Shown here one piece after another: positions 55,173-64,000 of a stretch of 64,000 nt of DNA. Position 1 is the stretch's first letter. Each line of letters starts with the position of its first letter. The translations under genes and the position numbers were made by a program. Source of the stretch: Heterocephalus glaber. Its lineage: Eukaryota; Chordata; Mammalia; Rodentia; Bathyergidae. Location of the stretch: contig NW_004624747.1 in the NCBI RefSeq assembly GCF_000247695.1, forward strand, positions 7,798,015 through 7,862,014, written 5' to 3'. The notes under the pieces were generated by a model. The model worked only from the letters and a program-made list of their open reading frames with translations, searched no databases and was not told the origin of the DNA.

Positions 55173-55696
55173 TTGAGGATGTGTGTAGGCTATATACACC
55201 ATTTTATATAAGGAACTAGAATATCCACAGATTTTGATATCTTCCAGGGAGTCCTAGAAATAAATCCTTTGAGGATTTTGAGAGATGGTTGCTTTTGGTC
55301 TTTCTATTGTTTCCTGGTCTACAACCCATAAAATTCTTGAAATCTTCAAAGTAATAAATGTCTTTTTATATGCTAATAAGTTGATTTATGGTTGGTAGCA
55401 GCCAGTTAGCTTCTGGGTGGTCACTGGAAAGACCAAGGCAGGAGTAAAGGATTAGGACTTTCAGCCCCAAGCCCAATCTCTAAGAAGGGAAGAGAGGCTG
55501 AAGGTTAGGCTGTGTCGGTGGTCAGTGATTTAATCATTCATGCAAACCCAAAAAAGGACAGGGCTTGGGGAACTTCTGAGAGCTGAACACCTGTGCTTCC
55601 TGAAGGGTGGTAGGCCCAGAGAGGGCACGAAAGCTCATCACCACTTCCCACTTGCTTAGCCTTCAACTATATCCTTTGTAATAAACCAGTAAATGA

Positions 55697-55960
55697 CACT
55701 TTGGGAGGCTGAGGCAAGAGGATTTCAAATTTGAGCTCAGCCTAGGCAACTCATGACTTAGGGAGACCCTGTCTCAAAATAGAAATAAAGGGCCAGGGAT
55801 TTAGCTCAGTGGCACTGTTCCTGCCTCACAAGCCCAAGGTCCTGAGTTTGTTCCCCATTACTGAAAAAAAAAATGAATTAAATAAAAAAATAAAAAAGGG
55901 CTGGGGATGTAGCACAGTGTGAAGGCCTTGGGTTCAATTCCCAGTACAAAAATTAAGTAA
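55697..55960 (+). mobile_element. B1-dID composite interrupted by tSINE
   Basis: B1 half to 55787, tSINE, then ID half from about 55897 (ggctggggatgtagcacagt). Confidence 0.82.
55790..55872 (+). mobile_element. Young tSINE nested in B1-dID
   Basis: gggccagggatttagctcag ... ttactgaaaaaaaaa. Confidence 0.88.
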
Positions 55961-56474
55961 AATTAAAATATAAAAAAAAGAAAAATTAGTAAATATAAAC
56001 AAAGTGTTTCCCTGAGTTTTGTAAACCATTTGAACAAATTACTTGCACCAAAAGAGAGGCTGTAGGAAACCCAGTTTATAGCTGGCCAGTCAAAAGTACA
56101 GGTGAAACAACATCTAACATGGAGAAGAGCCTTGTGGGGCTGAGCCCTCAAACTATGGGCTCTGACACTGTCCAGGAAGATAATGTCAGAATTGAATTAA
56201 AAGACCCAGGTGGTGTCTGGTCTAGAAAAGATGACTGATACGTGGGAGAAGCCTTTTCACTCTTACCCACATCAGGTGTCAGAAGTGTATTATGAAGGTA
56301 TAATGGGAGAAACTGAATTTGATTGTTCCTATATTCATAATCTCTTTGCTTGGAATCATCAGTTTTTACACCAAAAATATTATACAGAGCATTGACCATG
56401 GTGAAATTAATATCTGGTTGGGATTTCCCACATAGCCTCAGAGGCCTGGCATTGTTTTCTTTTACTTTTTTTTT

Positions 56475-56880
56475 TCTTCAGATGACATGATCTTGTATTT
56501 AGAAAACCCCAAAGACTCCACACAAAGCTGTCCATGGTGGTAATCGCAACTGTAATCCCAGCACTCGGGAGGCTGAAGTAGGAAGATCACCATGAATTTG
56601 AGGCCAGCCTGGGCTACATAGTGAGTTCAAGGCCAGCCTGAACTGCACAGGAAGACCCTATCTCAAAAAAAAACAAAAACAAAGAAACACCCAGAAATAA
56701 AAGACTCCACACAAAACAAAAACTATTAGAACTAAACAAAGTCAGTAAATTTGTAGGATACAAAATCAATATACAAAAATCAGTAATGCTGCTATATACT
56801 AACACCAAGCTATTCAAAAAAGAAATCAAGAAAATTTCATTTATAATAGCTACAAACAAAAACAGGAATGAAGCTGACCT
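56475..56880 (+). mobile_element. L1 ORF2 (RT) fragment, B1-interrupted
   Basis: 'gatgacatgatcttgtattt' (RT active-site region, one substitution from the intact motif) and 'aaaatcaatatacaaaaatc'. No open frame. Confidence 0.85.
56527..56699 (+). mobile_element. B1 SINE nested in L1
   Basis: Perfect 16-bp TSD aaagactccacacaaa (56511-56526 and 56700-56715). Confidence 0.95.
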
Positions 56881-56952
56881 CCTCAAGAATGGGAAATTTT
56901 GAGCTCTTAGCCAAGTGCCCTGCCAGTAAGCTCTAGAGTCATGGGGCTAAGG

Positions 56953-57027
56953 ACAACGTACCTTATCGGCAGAGCAAAATCCTAGCATGCTCAAGGCCCT
57001 GGATTCTATCACCAGGCACCACAGAAG
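56953..57027 (+). mobile_element. ID element, degenerate
   Basis: tagcatgctcaaggccctgg, B-box 'ggattctatc'. Confidence 0.5.
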
Positions 57028-57175
57028 TAAATGTTACTGGTACAAGAACTAGTGGCCTCACTTGCCCAAGGCTTCTCCTGGTCACTCCTATCTCCCAATG
57101 CCCACTGTTGTCCCTAGGCACTGCTCCTCTCAACTCTGCCAAGAGGCCTGGCATTGTTGATAATCTGGGGTTTTT

Positions 57176-57380
57176 TTAAAAATAAATTTTATTTTATTTT
57201 ATCCCATTCCCTCCCTCAAGCCCCCTCCCTTCCCTATGTACAAAAGCTTTTCTTCTTGTCCCTTCCTTTCTTTCTCCCTTCCTCCTCCCTTGTTCCCGTT
57301 CCCATTTGAACACTTTCTTCCCGTTTCCCAACATCCATTATACATGTCAGTGTTGAGTGTAATCTGGACCAGACACACTT
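57176..57380 (-). mobile_element. L1 3' UTR-like piece
   Basis: (ttttat)n then C/T-rich UTR with 'ccctccctcaagccccctcc'. Confidence 0.5.
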
Positions 57381-57459
57381 GGAATATGTGTCCTGTTGTT
57401 TAATGGTTCTGCTGAAGCTAGAGGGAATGCACTAAAGTAAGAGGCAGTCCTATTCTATG

Positions 57460-57550
57460 CTAGTGCAAGTCCTAGGCCATTTACTAGCTGGGTCACTGTG
57501 GGCAGTTCACTTCCCTTCTCTGAGCCACAATTACTGCCTCCCTAGAAAAG
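57460..57550 (+). mobile_element. MIR remnant
   Basis: 'actagctgggtcactgtggg' core. Confidence 0.6.
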
Positions 57551-57695
57551 ACCACAGAACCACACAACCACAGACTAGCTGCTGTTACTTTTGGGAAAAG
57601 CGGGGCATATTATGGCACAGCAAAAGGAATTTTTCACTTATTACTTCATTAGGTTTTGGTTGAATTAACTACAAAGAGCTTATGTTTACCTTATG

Positions 57696-57778
57696 TTGTT
57701 TTGTTTTGTGCTGGAGATGGAGCCCAGTGCCTCGTACAGGCTAAGTATGCATTCTACCACTGAGCAACACCCCAGCAC
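57696..57778 (-). mobile_element. ID element, old
   Basis: tgctggagatggagcccagt ... ctaccactgagcaacacccc. Confidence 0.7.
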
Positions 57779-58107
57779 TTCTCTTTTTTGATTTTTAAAA
57801 CCCAAAACCAGAGTGGACAAAGGCACATTAAAAAAAAGTTGAGCACCAGCTTTTACCTGTTGCTATTTAACATCATTCTCTTCTAAAAGCTAAATAAACA
57901 TTCTGTCTCAGCTACATTTTTTTCTTATTTAGAAGCAGAGATCCTAAGATTTTTCTTTTGGTTGTGCCTAGGGCTAGCTGTATAATTTGTGAGATCCATT
58001 GTAAAATGAAATTCAAGGCCCCTTATATGAAAGGCGGGGGGGAAAGTACTGCTGAGGATAATATAAAATTTTTTCCTTTTATCTGTGGTCTGTCTCTGGA
58101 CTTGCCT

Positions 58108-58177
58108 TTTTTTTTTTTTTAAAGTACTGGGCATGGAACCCAGGGGTCTCACGTGCTCTGAGCTATATCCCCAGCTG
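58108..58177 (-). mobile_element. ID element, shortened
   Basis: gtactgggcatggaacccag ... gagctatatccccagct. Confidence 0.68.
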
Positions 58178-58325
58178 ACATTTTAAATTTACTACATAAT
58201 CTCGATCTGACTTAGGAAAAAGTTCTTTAAAATTATTAGCATAAATTTTACCATAGATATGATAATTTAAAATACAAATATAAGAGAATTTAACTCATGT
58301 GGAGTAATAAGTTTATACAATTTAT

Positions 58326-58478
58326 TTTTTGTGTGTTTTGAGACAGGGTCTCCTTATATAGTTCAGACTGGCCTTGAACTCACTGTATTACCCAGGCTGT
58401 CCTTGAACTTACAGCAATTCTCCTGCCTCAGCTTCTTGAATGCTGGTATTACAGACATGTGCCACCCTGTTTGGCAAT
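58326..58478 (-). mobile_element. B1 SINE
   Basis: gagacagggtctccttatat ... gccaccctgtttggcaatt, with duplication. Confidence 0.86.
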
Positions 58479-58569
58479 TAAAAAGTTTATATTTGGTAGC
58501 ATATATATGGATATGTATTTTGTTTTGCTACAACAGTGGACATGCTTCAAAAAATAACTATTTTTTTCA

Positions 58570-58616
58570 TTTCTCCTCTTCCTCCTCTTCTTCCTCTTCT
58601 TCCTCCTCTTCTTCCC

Positions 58617-58650
<34 letters not shown>

Positions 58651-58698
58651 TTCCTCCTCTTCCTCTTCTTCTTCTCCTCCTTCTCCTTCTTCTTCTTC
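58570..58698 (+). repeat. 129-nt uninterrupted pyrimidine tract (TTC/TCC)n
   Basis: No purine on the plus strand across the whole tract. It reads as poly-Ser, poly-Leu/Pro or (antisense) Lys/Arg in different frames; none is a gene. Confidence 0.97.
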
Positions 58699-58708
58699 AT
58701 CTAATTTC

Positions 58709-58890
58709 ATTTCTCTCACTAAGGATTAAACCCAGGGCCTCCCCACTGAGCTACATTTCCAGCCCCTTATTTAAATTTTCTTTTGAGAAAGGATCTTTCT
58801 AAATCACTGAGTTGCCCAGGCGGGGCTTGACCTTGCAATCCTCCTTCCTCAACTTCCCAGAGTGCTGGGATTACAGGTGTGTGCTGCCAC
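58709..58890 (-). mobile_element. B1-dID composite SINE
   Basis: ggattaaacccagggcctcc then B1 half; the pyrimidine tract abuts its tail side. Confidence 0.8.
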
Positions 58891-59107
58891 ACATGCCTTC
58901 ATGTCTTGATATATGCATATGCTACTCACTCTCTCTACCTGGGCTTACTTATGAGTAGGGAAGGATTGAAAGGAAAAGGAATGACAGGTTACCCATTTTT
59001 TTCCTTTCCTTCTCATCATTCTAGAGGCCAGGAAGTCTAAAATCAAGGGGCTAGCAGATCTGGTGTATGGTGAAGGCTGTATCTCTGCTTCCTTCAGCTC
59101 CTGGACC

Positions 59108-59170
59108 CAGTGATCTCCCTGTCTCAGCCTCCCAAGTGGCCAAAACAGGCATGCACCACTGTGGCTGACT
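59108..59170 (-). mobile_element. B1 fragment
   Basis: ctgtctcagcctcccaagtg ... gcatgcaccactgtggctga. Confidence 0.6.
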
Positions 59171-59496
59171 TTCAACCTCTTTGAGGAATACTAATTCAAT
59201 GATAAGGAACTTTGGTGACTTAATCATGTCTCAAAAGCCTCCCCCCCACCCACCTTTTAATAGTATTATCTTGGGACTTAAGTTCCAACATATGAATTTT
59301 GGCAAGTCACATATATTCAAATCATAGCACCTGTTCACCTAGTACTGGTCTGGGTTTTGGTTTCATGCACCATGGAGTTTTGTGCTCATGGGGCATCAGG
59401 AAGGCCGTATGGGAACGAAGTAGCAAGGAGCCAGAGTGCACACCAATGTTGTGGTTATCTCCTGTCCCATGGAGTTCACTTATAAAACACCAGTTG

Positions 59497-59868
59497 TATT
59501 AGACAGCTTTCCATTGTTGTACTATAAAACCTGAGATAACTAACCTACAAAGAGAAAAGACTTATTTTGGCTCATGGTTCATGAGGTTCCGTGATCAGGT
59601 GGTGCATTGCTCTGGGCCTCTGGCTAGGGGTGGCACTTAATGAGGGGAGCACAAGGTGAAGAAAACCACTTACATTATGAGCCAAGAAGCCAAGAGGAAA
59701 AGAGTAGAGTCCCCTGGTCTCCTCAAAGGGACACCTCCAGTGACCTCGGAGTCTCCCATAAGGCCCCACTCCTAAATGTTTCACCACTTCCCAAAAGAGC
59801 CATAATTGGGGTCAAGCCTTTAACACATGGACCTTTGAGGGACATTCAACATCCAAACTGTAGCACCA
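59497..59868 (-). mobile_element. MaLR/ERVL-type LTR, antisense
   Basis: tgtattagacagctttccat start; 'cttattttggctcatggttc', 'aggccccactcctaaatgtt' and 'ggacattcaacatccaaact' landmarks. Confidence 0.75.
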
Positions 59869-59971
59869 GTTCAAAAATACAATTGAAGATCTCAAAACAG
59901 TATAGGAGAGTATTCAACTCCACCCTTCATAATGCTCTTTCCAAACTGTGATGATATATTTACTTTTCTTT

Positions 59972-60060
59972 TTCTTTTCTTTTTTTTTTGGTACCGGGGA
60001 TTGAACTCGCGACCTTGTGCTTGTGAGGCAGGGGGCACCACTGAGCTAAATCCCTAGCCC
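59972..60060 (-). mobile_element. Young tSINE
   Basis: Perfect 17-bp TSD tatatttacttttcttt (59955-59971 and 60061-60077). Confidence 0.95.
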
Positions 60061-60083
60061 TATATTTACTTTTCTTTAACTTG

Positions 60084-60212
60084 TTTTTCTTTTGTGAGGC
60101 GGGCACCCACTATCTCACTATGTAGTTCAGGCTAGCCTCAGACATCTGGTGATCTTCCTGCCTCAGCCACCCAAATGCTGGCATGACAGGTGTGCACCAG
60201 GATGCTCAGCTA
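60084..60212 (-). mobile_element. B1 SINE
   Basis: ctcactatgtagttcaggct ... gtgcaccaggatgctcagct. Confidence 0.84.
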
Positions 60213-60323
60213 TTTGGGTTTTTCTTCTGCTTCGCCTACCTAGTGTAAACTGTTGCCAGGGCAGGCAATATGTTGGGTTTAGTTCCCTGCTCTAGTACAG
60301 AATAGGTGCTTGATAAATACCTG

Positions 60324-60419
60324 GGGGGTTTTTTGGTTTTTTTTGGTACCGGGGATCGAACTCGGTTCCTTGCACTTGCACAGCAGGCAGCGAAACCACT
60401 GAGCTAAATCCCCGGCCCC
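60324..60419 (-). mobile_element. Young tSINE
   Basis: 12-bp TSD gataaatacctg (60312-60323 and 60420-60431). Confidence 0.95.
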
Positions 60420-60540
60420 GATAAATACCTGTTTGAATGAGAGTCAAGCTCCAGAATTATTTCCCATGAGGATTCTAATGAGCCAAAAATTGTTAAGGAA
60501 GAAAAAAAGTTCTTGTGATATAATATTGAGTTAAAAGTGT

Positions 60541-60714
60541 TCAGGCCTACTGGCACATGCCTGAGAGGCTGAGGCAGAAGGATTACAAGTTCACACCTAG
60601 CCTAGGCAACTTAGTGACTTAGAGAACCCTGTCTCAAAATAAAAAAATAAGAAGGGGGTGAGGATATACCTCACTATGAAGGCCATAGGTTCAAACTCCA
60701 GTACCCCCCAAAAT
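60541..60714 (+). mobile_element. B1-dID composite SINE
   Basis: Internally deleted B1 half, ID half ggtgaggatatacctcacta. Confidence 0.78.
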
Positions 60715-60833
60715 AAGTGCTCATAATATAATATTGAGCCCACATTTACTAAATTTTGCACATCAATACTTATTACTTTTATAATAAGAAAATGAAATAT
60801 AAACTATTATACGGGTATTGAAAGAAAACATAG

Positions 60834-60911
60834 GGGCTGGGAATATGGTAGAACACTTGCCTAGCATGTTCAGGGCCCTGAGTTCCATTCCCACTACTGT
60901 TAAAAGAAAAA
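60834..60911 (+). mobile_element. ID element, old
   Basis: ggggctgggaatatggtaga ... ccctgagttccattccca. Confidence 0.7.
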
Positions 60912-61092
60912 GCGGGGAGTGGGGGAAGATGTAGAAGGAATCATGAAGAAAGGCAGGAAATGGTGAAACTGTGGATGTTTTACATTGTTTTTTTCATACT
61001 TTTGTGTATGTTCCAAACTGTCCACAGGGAGAGTTTTTATAATAGTTTAAATATAATTTTTAACAATTACATGAATAAGAAGCAAAGAACTG

Positions 61093-61300
61093 AGGCAGGT
61101 GCAGTAGCCCACAGCTGTAATCTCAGCAATCTTGGAGGCTGAGGCAGGAAGACTGAAAGCTTCACCTCAGCGTTGGCAATTTAGCAAGACCCCGTCTCAA
61201 AATAAAAAATAAAAAGACTTAGAAGACTGGGGATATAGCTCAGTGTGAAGATCCTGGTTTCATTCCTCAGTACAGAGAGAGAGAGAGAGAGAGAGAGAGT
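61093..61300 (+). mobile_element. B1-dID composite SINE with (GA)n
   Basis: ctggggatatagctcagtgt ID half; (GA)n tail at 61275-61300. A separate (TC)n run lies at 61397-61417. Confidence 0.82.
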
Positions 61301-61483
61301 TGGAAAAAGAAAATGGTCATGTGATAGTCATGTGATTCTACACTTGGCACAGGAAGGCAGCATGGGAAGAGACCATAAAGACATCAAGTAAATTTCTCTC
61401 TCTCTCTCTCTCTCTCCCCCAATTCCCTCTTTCCCTTCTCCCCTTCCTCCCCTCTTTTTTCTCTCCCTCCCTCTTTCACTCCC

Positions 61484-61765
61484 TTGTGGTACTGGGGATT
61501 GAACCCAGGGCCTTGTGCATGCTAGGAAAACACTCTACTTCTGAGCTACAACTTCAGCCCCCCCCCCTTTTTTTGGTACTGGGGATCGAACTCAGGACCT
61601 TGTTCTTGCAAGGCAGGCAGAAGCACCACTGAGCTAAATCCCTGGCCCACCTTCAGCTCTTTTAAAAATTTTATTTTTGAGACAAAGTTTGGCTAAATTA
61701 CTGAGGGTGGCCTCAACCTCCTGAGTAGCTTGGGTTACAGGCCTGTGCTCCCACACTTGGTTATC
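61484..61765 (-). mobile_element. B1-dID composite interrupted by tSINE
   Basis: ID half 61484-61560, tSINE, B1 half 61650-61765; short 'cttcagc' repeated at both junctions. Confidence 0.78.
61568..61648 (-). mobile_element. Young tSINE nested in B1-dID
   Basis: T7, ggtactggggatcgaactca ... ctaaatccctggccc. Preceded by a C-run. Confidence 0.9.
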
Positions 61766-61812
61766 ATGTCTCCTTACTTTCCTCCTAGATGTGAGTTTCT
61801 CAGACTTTTCTT

Positions 61813-61895
61813 AGTAAGACCCTGTCTCAAAATTTAAAAAGTTTTAAAGAGACCTGGGATGTAGCTCAATGTGAAGACACTAGGTTTGATCTTGT

Positions 61896-61898
<3 letters not shown>
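61813..61898 (+). mobile_element. B1-dID 3' part
   Basis: gtaagaccctgtctcaaaat then cctgggatgtagctcaatgt. Confidence 0.7.

Positions 61899-61936
<38 letters not shown>
61898..61936 (+). repeat. (AC)n
   Basis: About 19 units. Confidence 0.96.
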
Positions 61937-61938
<2 letters not shown>

Positions 61939-62265
61939 CTGTAGTTTATTTTGGCTCAGTGTTTCAAAGTTTTCAGTACACAATCAGTTTTCCTTGTTGC
62001 TTTGGGGTGTGGTGGTACCGTAGTTCATGGGAGGAGTACATAATCAAGGAGGGATACATAACCTCATGGCAGCCAGGAAGTGAATTAGAGAGTTGGGAAA
62101 ACCTGAGTTTCAATATCCCCTTCGAGTCCTCACCCCCAATGACCTAACTTCCTTTCACTAAGTCCCACTTAAAGGTTCCACCTCCTCCCAGTGGCACCAC
62201 AGGCTGGGGATGGAGCCTTCAACACAGGGCCTTTGAGGAGATATTCAAGATCCAAACCTTAGCAA
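61937..62265 (-). mobile_element. MaLR/ERVL-type LTR, antisense, truncated
   Basis: 'tagtttattttggctcagtg' and 'gatattcaagatccaaacct' landmarks. Confidence 0.65.
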
Positions 62266-62499
62266 TGATTTATCACTGTTGATATTTGATGGTGTTTGTC
62301 AAGTTTTTCCATTGTACCATTACTCCCACTCCTGTTTACATTGTACTCATTAGAAGTTTGCACACAGAGCCTCTGCCTAAGTAGTGGGAAATTGCCTTCC
62401 TTTTCCCTCAAGGCACAGTATCTATGTAAATCATTTGGAATTCTTCTGCAGGAAACTTGTCTCTCTTCTCTCATTTGTTTATTGTGATTAGTATGGAGT

Positions 62500-63440
62500 C
62501 ATCTATTAATTTATCATTTGTACTTTGAGTTACAATCCAATACTTTATCTTGTTGCTTAAACTGTTTCTGCTTTGGCTCCCGGGAGCTGCTATATAGGTC
62601 TTTATTTGAGTTAGTATTTTAAACTGTACATGTTACTCTATAAATTGCTTTTTCACCCAAAATAAAGTATCATATATCCCTTGTAGTTAAAAAACTTATT
62701 CTTTCTAATAACTACGTAATAGTCTATATTATTCATATGCACAATGGATTCTACCATTCCCCTATTGATGGATTTTGGCTTGTTTCGAGTATTTTTTTTT
62801 CCTTTGGTATTGTTTTGTACAAACAACAATGCCATAAATACTATATTGCTAATACAGGAATTATATAGTAGATTTCCCAAAGTGGAAATACAGAGTCAAA
62901 GAACATGTATACTTTAAGATTTAGTACATATTGTCATCCTATTTCCAAAAGGATTGTAATAATTCCCTCTCTTACTAGCAAGGGATGAGAATGCCCTTTT
63001 CCCACACTCTTATTCGTATGGGTTGCCATTTCTCTATTGTTTATCAACATGATGGGGAAAATGCTAATTCATTGTTTCTTTAATTAGAATTTCTCTGTGC
63101 ACTTTTGTAAGCAGTTTTTCACGTTTATTGGCCATTTGGATTTCCTCTTCTAGGTATCTGTTCATTTCCTTTGCTCATTTCTATGTTGGATTGTTTGTCT
63201 TTTTTTCACAGCAATTTGTAGAGGCTTTTTTTGTATAGTAGGAATTTGGCTTCCATATGTGTGTAATTTTTTTTACAATTGCCCGTTTGTTTTTTATTTT
63301 GTTTTTGATGTCTTCTGCAGTACAAAAATATTATATTTTATGGTTAAATTTACTAGTCATTTTTTTAAGGTCTTTGGGGGTTGCCTTATTTGGAAAGTTT
63401 CTCCCATTCAAGGTTTTGTAAGTGTTTTCCTAAAATTTCT
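62500..63440 (-). mobile_element. Old L1 3' region, antisense (probable)
   Basis: 'ggttgccatttctctattg', 'tgttcatttcctttgctcat' and 'ttgtttgtctttttttcaca' in the order of antisense old L1. Confidence 0.5.
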
Positions 63441-63452
63441 TCTAATAATTTT

Positions 63453-63533
63453 TTTTTTTCAGTACTGGGGATTGAACTCAGGACCTTGCACTTACCAGGC
63501 AGGTGCGGTGCCACTGAGCTAAATCCCTGGCCC
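63453..63533 (-). mobile_element. Young tSINE
   Basis: TSD aataatttt (63444-63452 and 63534-63542). Confidence 0.9.
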
Positions 63534-63569
63534 AATAATTTTATTTTTGATTAATAAATCAATTATATT

Positions 63570-63648
63570 TTTCTGGGATTGAATTCAAGGCCTCAGCATA
63601 CTAAGTACGTGCTCTACCATTGAGCTATTATCTCCAGAACTAATTGTG
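63570..63648 (-). mobile_element. ID element, old
   Basis: tgggattgaattcaaggcct ... ctaccattgagctattatct. Confidence 0.65.
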
Positions 63649-63671
63649 TGTTTGCGTGTGTGTTTGTGTGT

Positions 63672-63750
63672 ATATGGTGCTGGGATGAAACCCAGAGCCT
63701 TGAGCAATGCTAGACAAGTGCTTTACCACTAAGCTACATTCCCCAGTCCC
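63672..63750 (-). mobile_element. ID element, old
   Basis: ggtgctgggatgaaacccag ... ctaagctacattccccagtc; preceded by a short (GT)n. Confidence 0.68.
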
Positions 63751-63771
63751 CTAATTTATTTATTTATTTAC

Positions 63772-63861
63772 TTTTTGTTTTTATTTTTGGCATCAGGGAT
63801 CGAACTTAGGACCTTGCACTTGTGAGGCAGGCACGGTGCCACTGAGCTAAATCCTAGGCTC
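63772..63861 (-). mobile_element. Young tSINE
   Basis: ggcatcagggatcgaactta ... ctgagctaaatcctaggct; ccctaatttattt/ccctaatgtattt flanks. Confidence 0.88.
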
Positions 63862-63869
63862 CCTAATGT

Positions 63870-63957
63870 ATTTTTTTTTTTTTGGTACCAGGGATCGAAT
63901 GTGGGACCTTGCACTTGTGAGGCAGGCGCCGGAACCACTGAGCTAAATCCCTGGCCC
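63870..63957 (-). mobile_element. Young tSINE
   Basis: ggtaccagggatcgaatgtg ... ctaaatccctggccct. Directly behind the previous copy. Confidence 0.9.
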
Positions 63958-64000
63958 TGGGGTGGATTTTTGTTAGCTCATTTCAAGCAACTAGTTTGAT

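Larger units (their letters stand above)
54587..55265 (+). mobile_element. Tigger-type (TcMar) MITE, split by SINEs
   Basis: Begins cagtcagcccaccatatcc, continues 'aacatgtacagacttttt' and 'tacctaatacaatgta', and after the SINEs 'ggatgtgtgtaggctatata' and 'ccacagattttgatatcttc'. This is the order of a common primate/rodent-shared DNA transposon. Non-coding. Confidence 0.65.

Noticed and set aside
58331..58802. Poly-Ser, Leu/Pro and Lys/Arg-rich ORFs
   Set aside because: Translations of a B1 and of a pure pyrimidine repeat.
1..64000. CRISPR-like array because of many repeated units
   Set aside because: The repeats are dispersed SINEs in both orientations with irregular spacing in a mammalian genome.

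Overview
The window is a vertebrate, clearly mammalian and very probably rodent, genomic segment. Three things point there: an intron-containing gene whose product is a mammalian BTB/AT-hook/zinc-finger factor, L1 and MaLR-type remnants, and a very high density of 7SL-derived B1, tRNA-derived ID-like and fused B1-dID SINEs. B1-dID composites are known from squirrel-related, beaver and hystricognath lineages. The abundant young SINE ('gatttagctcagtgg...' head) is not the standard mouse or rat ID consensus. A beaver-like or other non-murid rodent is my best guess, with low confidence on species.

One protein-coding gene is supported: PATZ1, on the minus strand from about 25.0 kb (3' end) to about 44 kb (CpG-island promoter). 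Five coding exons (43590-42320, 40764-40701, 34817-34646, 28021-27884, 26499-26081) join in phase to 2064 nt, giving exactly 687 residues plus stop. An alternative terminal exon (39481-39203) in intron 2 yields the 537-residue short form. Exon 4 is an in-frame 138-nt cassette whose omission gives 641 residues. Intron 4 has a GC-AG rather than GT-AG boundary pair. The promoter side is a CpG island (about 43.05-45.7 kb) interrupted by a 314-base run of N (44390-44703).

Everything else is noncoding. 1-24.3 kb: dense repeat territory with several L1 ORF2 and 3'-end fragments, MaLR-type LTRs, one ERV-like LTR, a small retrocopy with poly(A), and about 40 SINEs, many with perfect target-site duplications (TSDs). 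24.3-46.5 kb: PATZ1 and its island, with far fewer young SINEs (almost none from 32.5 to 46.5 kb). 46.5-64 kb: repeat-rich flank with L1 fragments, a Tigger-like DNA transposon split by SINEs, a second retrocopy in antisense, MaLR LTRs and long simple repeats. I found no rRNA, functional tRNA, CRISPR array or second protein-coding gene.

SINE names used below: 'young tSINE' = ID-related tRNA-derived element with head gggccggggatttagctcag and tail ggtaccAAAA; 'old ID' = diverged ID relative; 'B1' = 7SL-derived; 'B1-dID' = B1 fused to an ID-like 3' half. Minus-strand copies read poly-T first and end in '...ctgagctaaatccccggccc'. Repeat borders are by eye, roughly plus or minus 5-20 bases.
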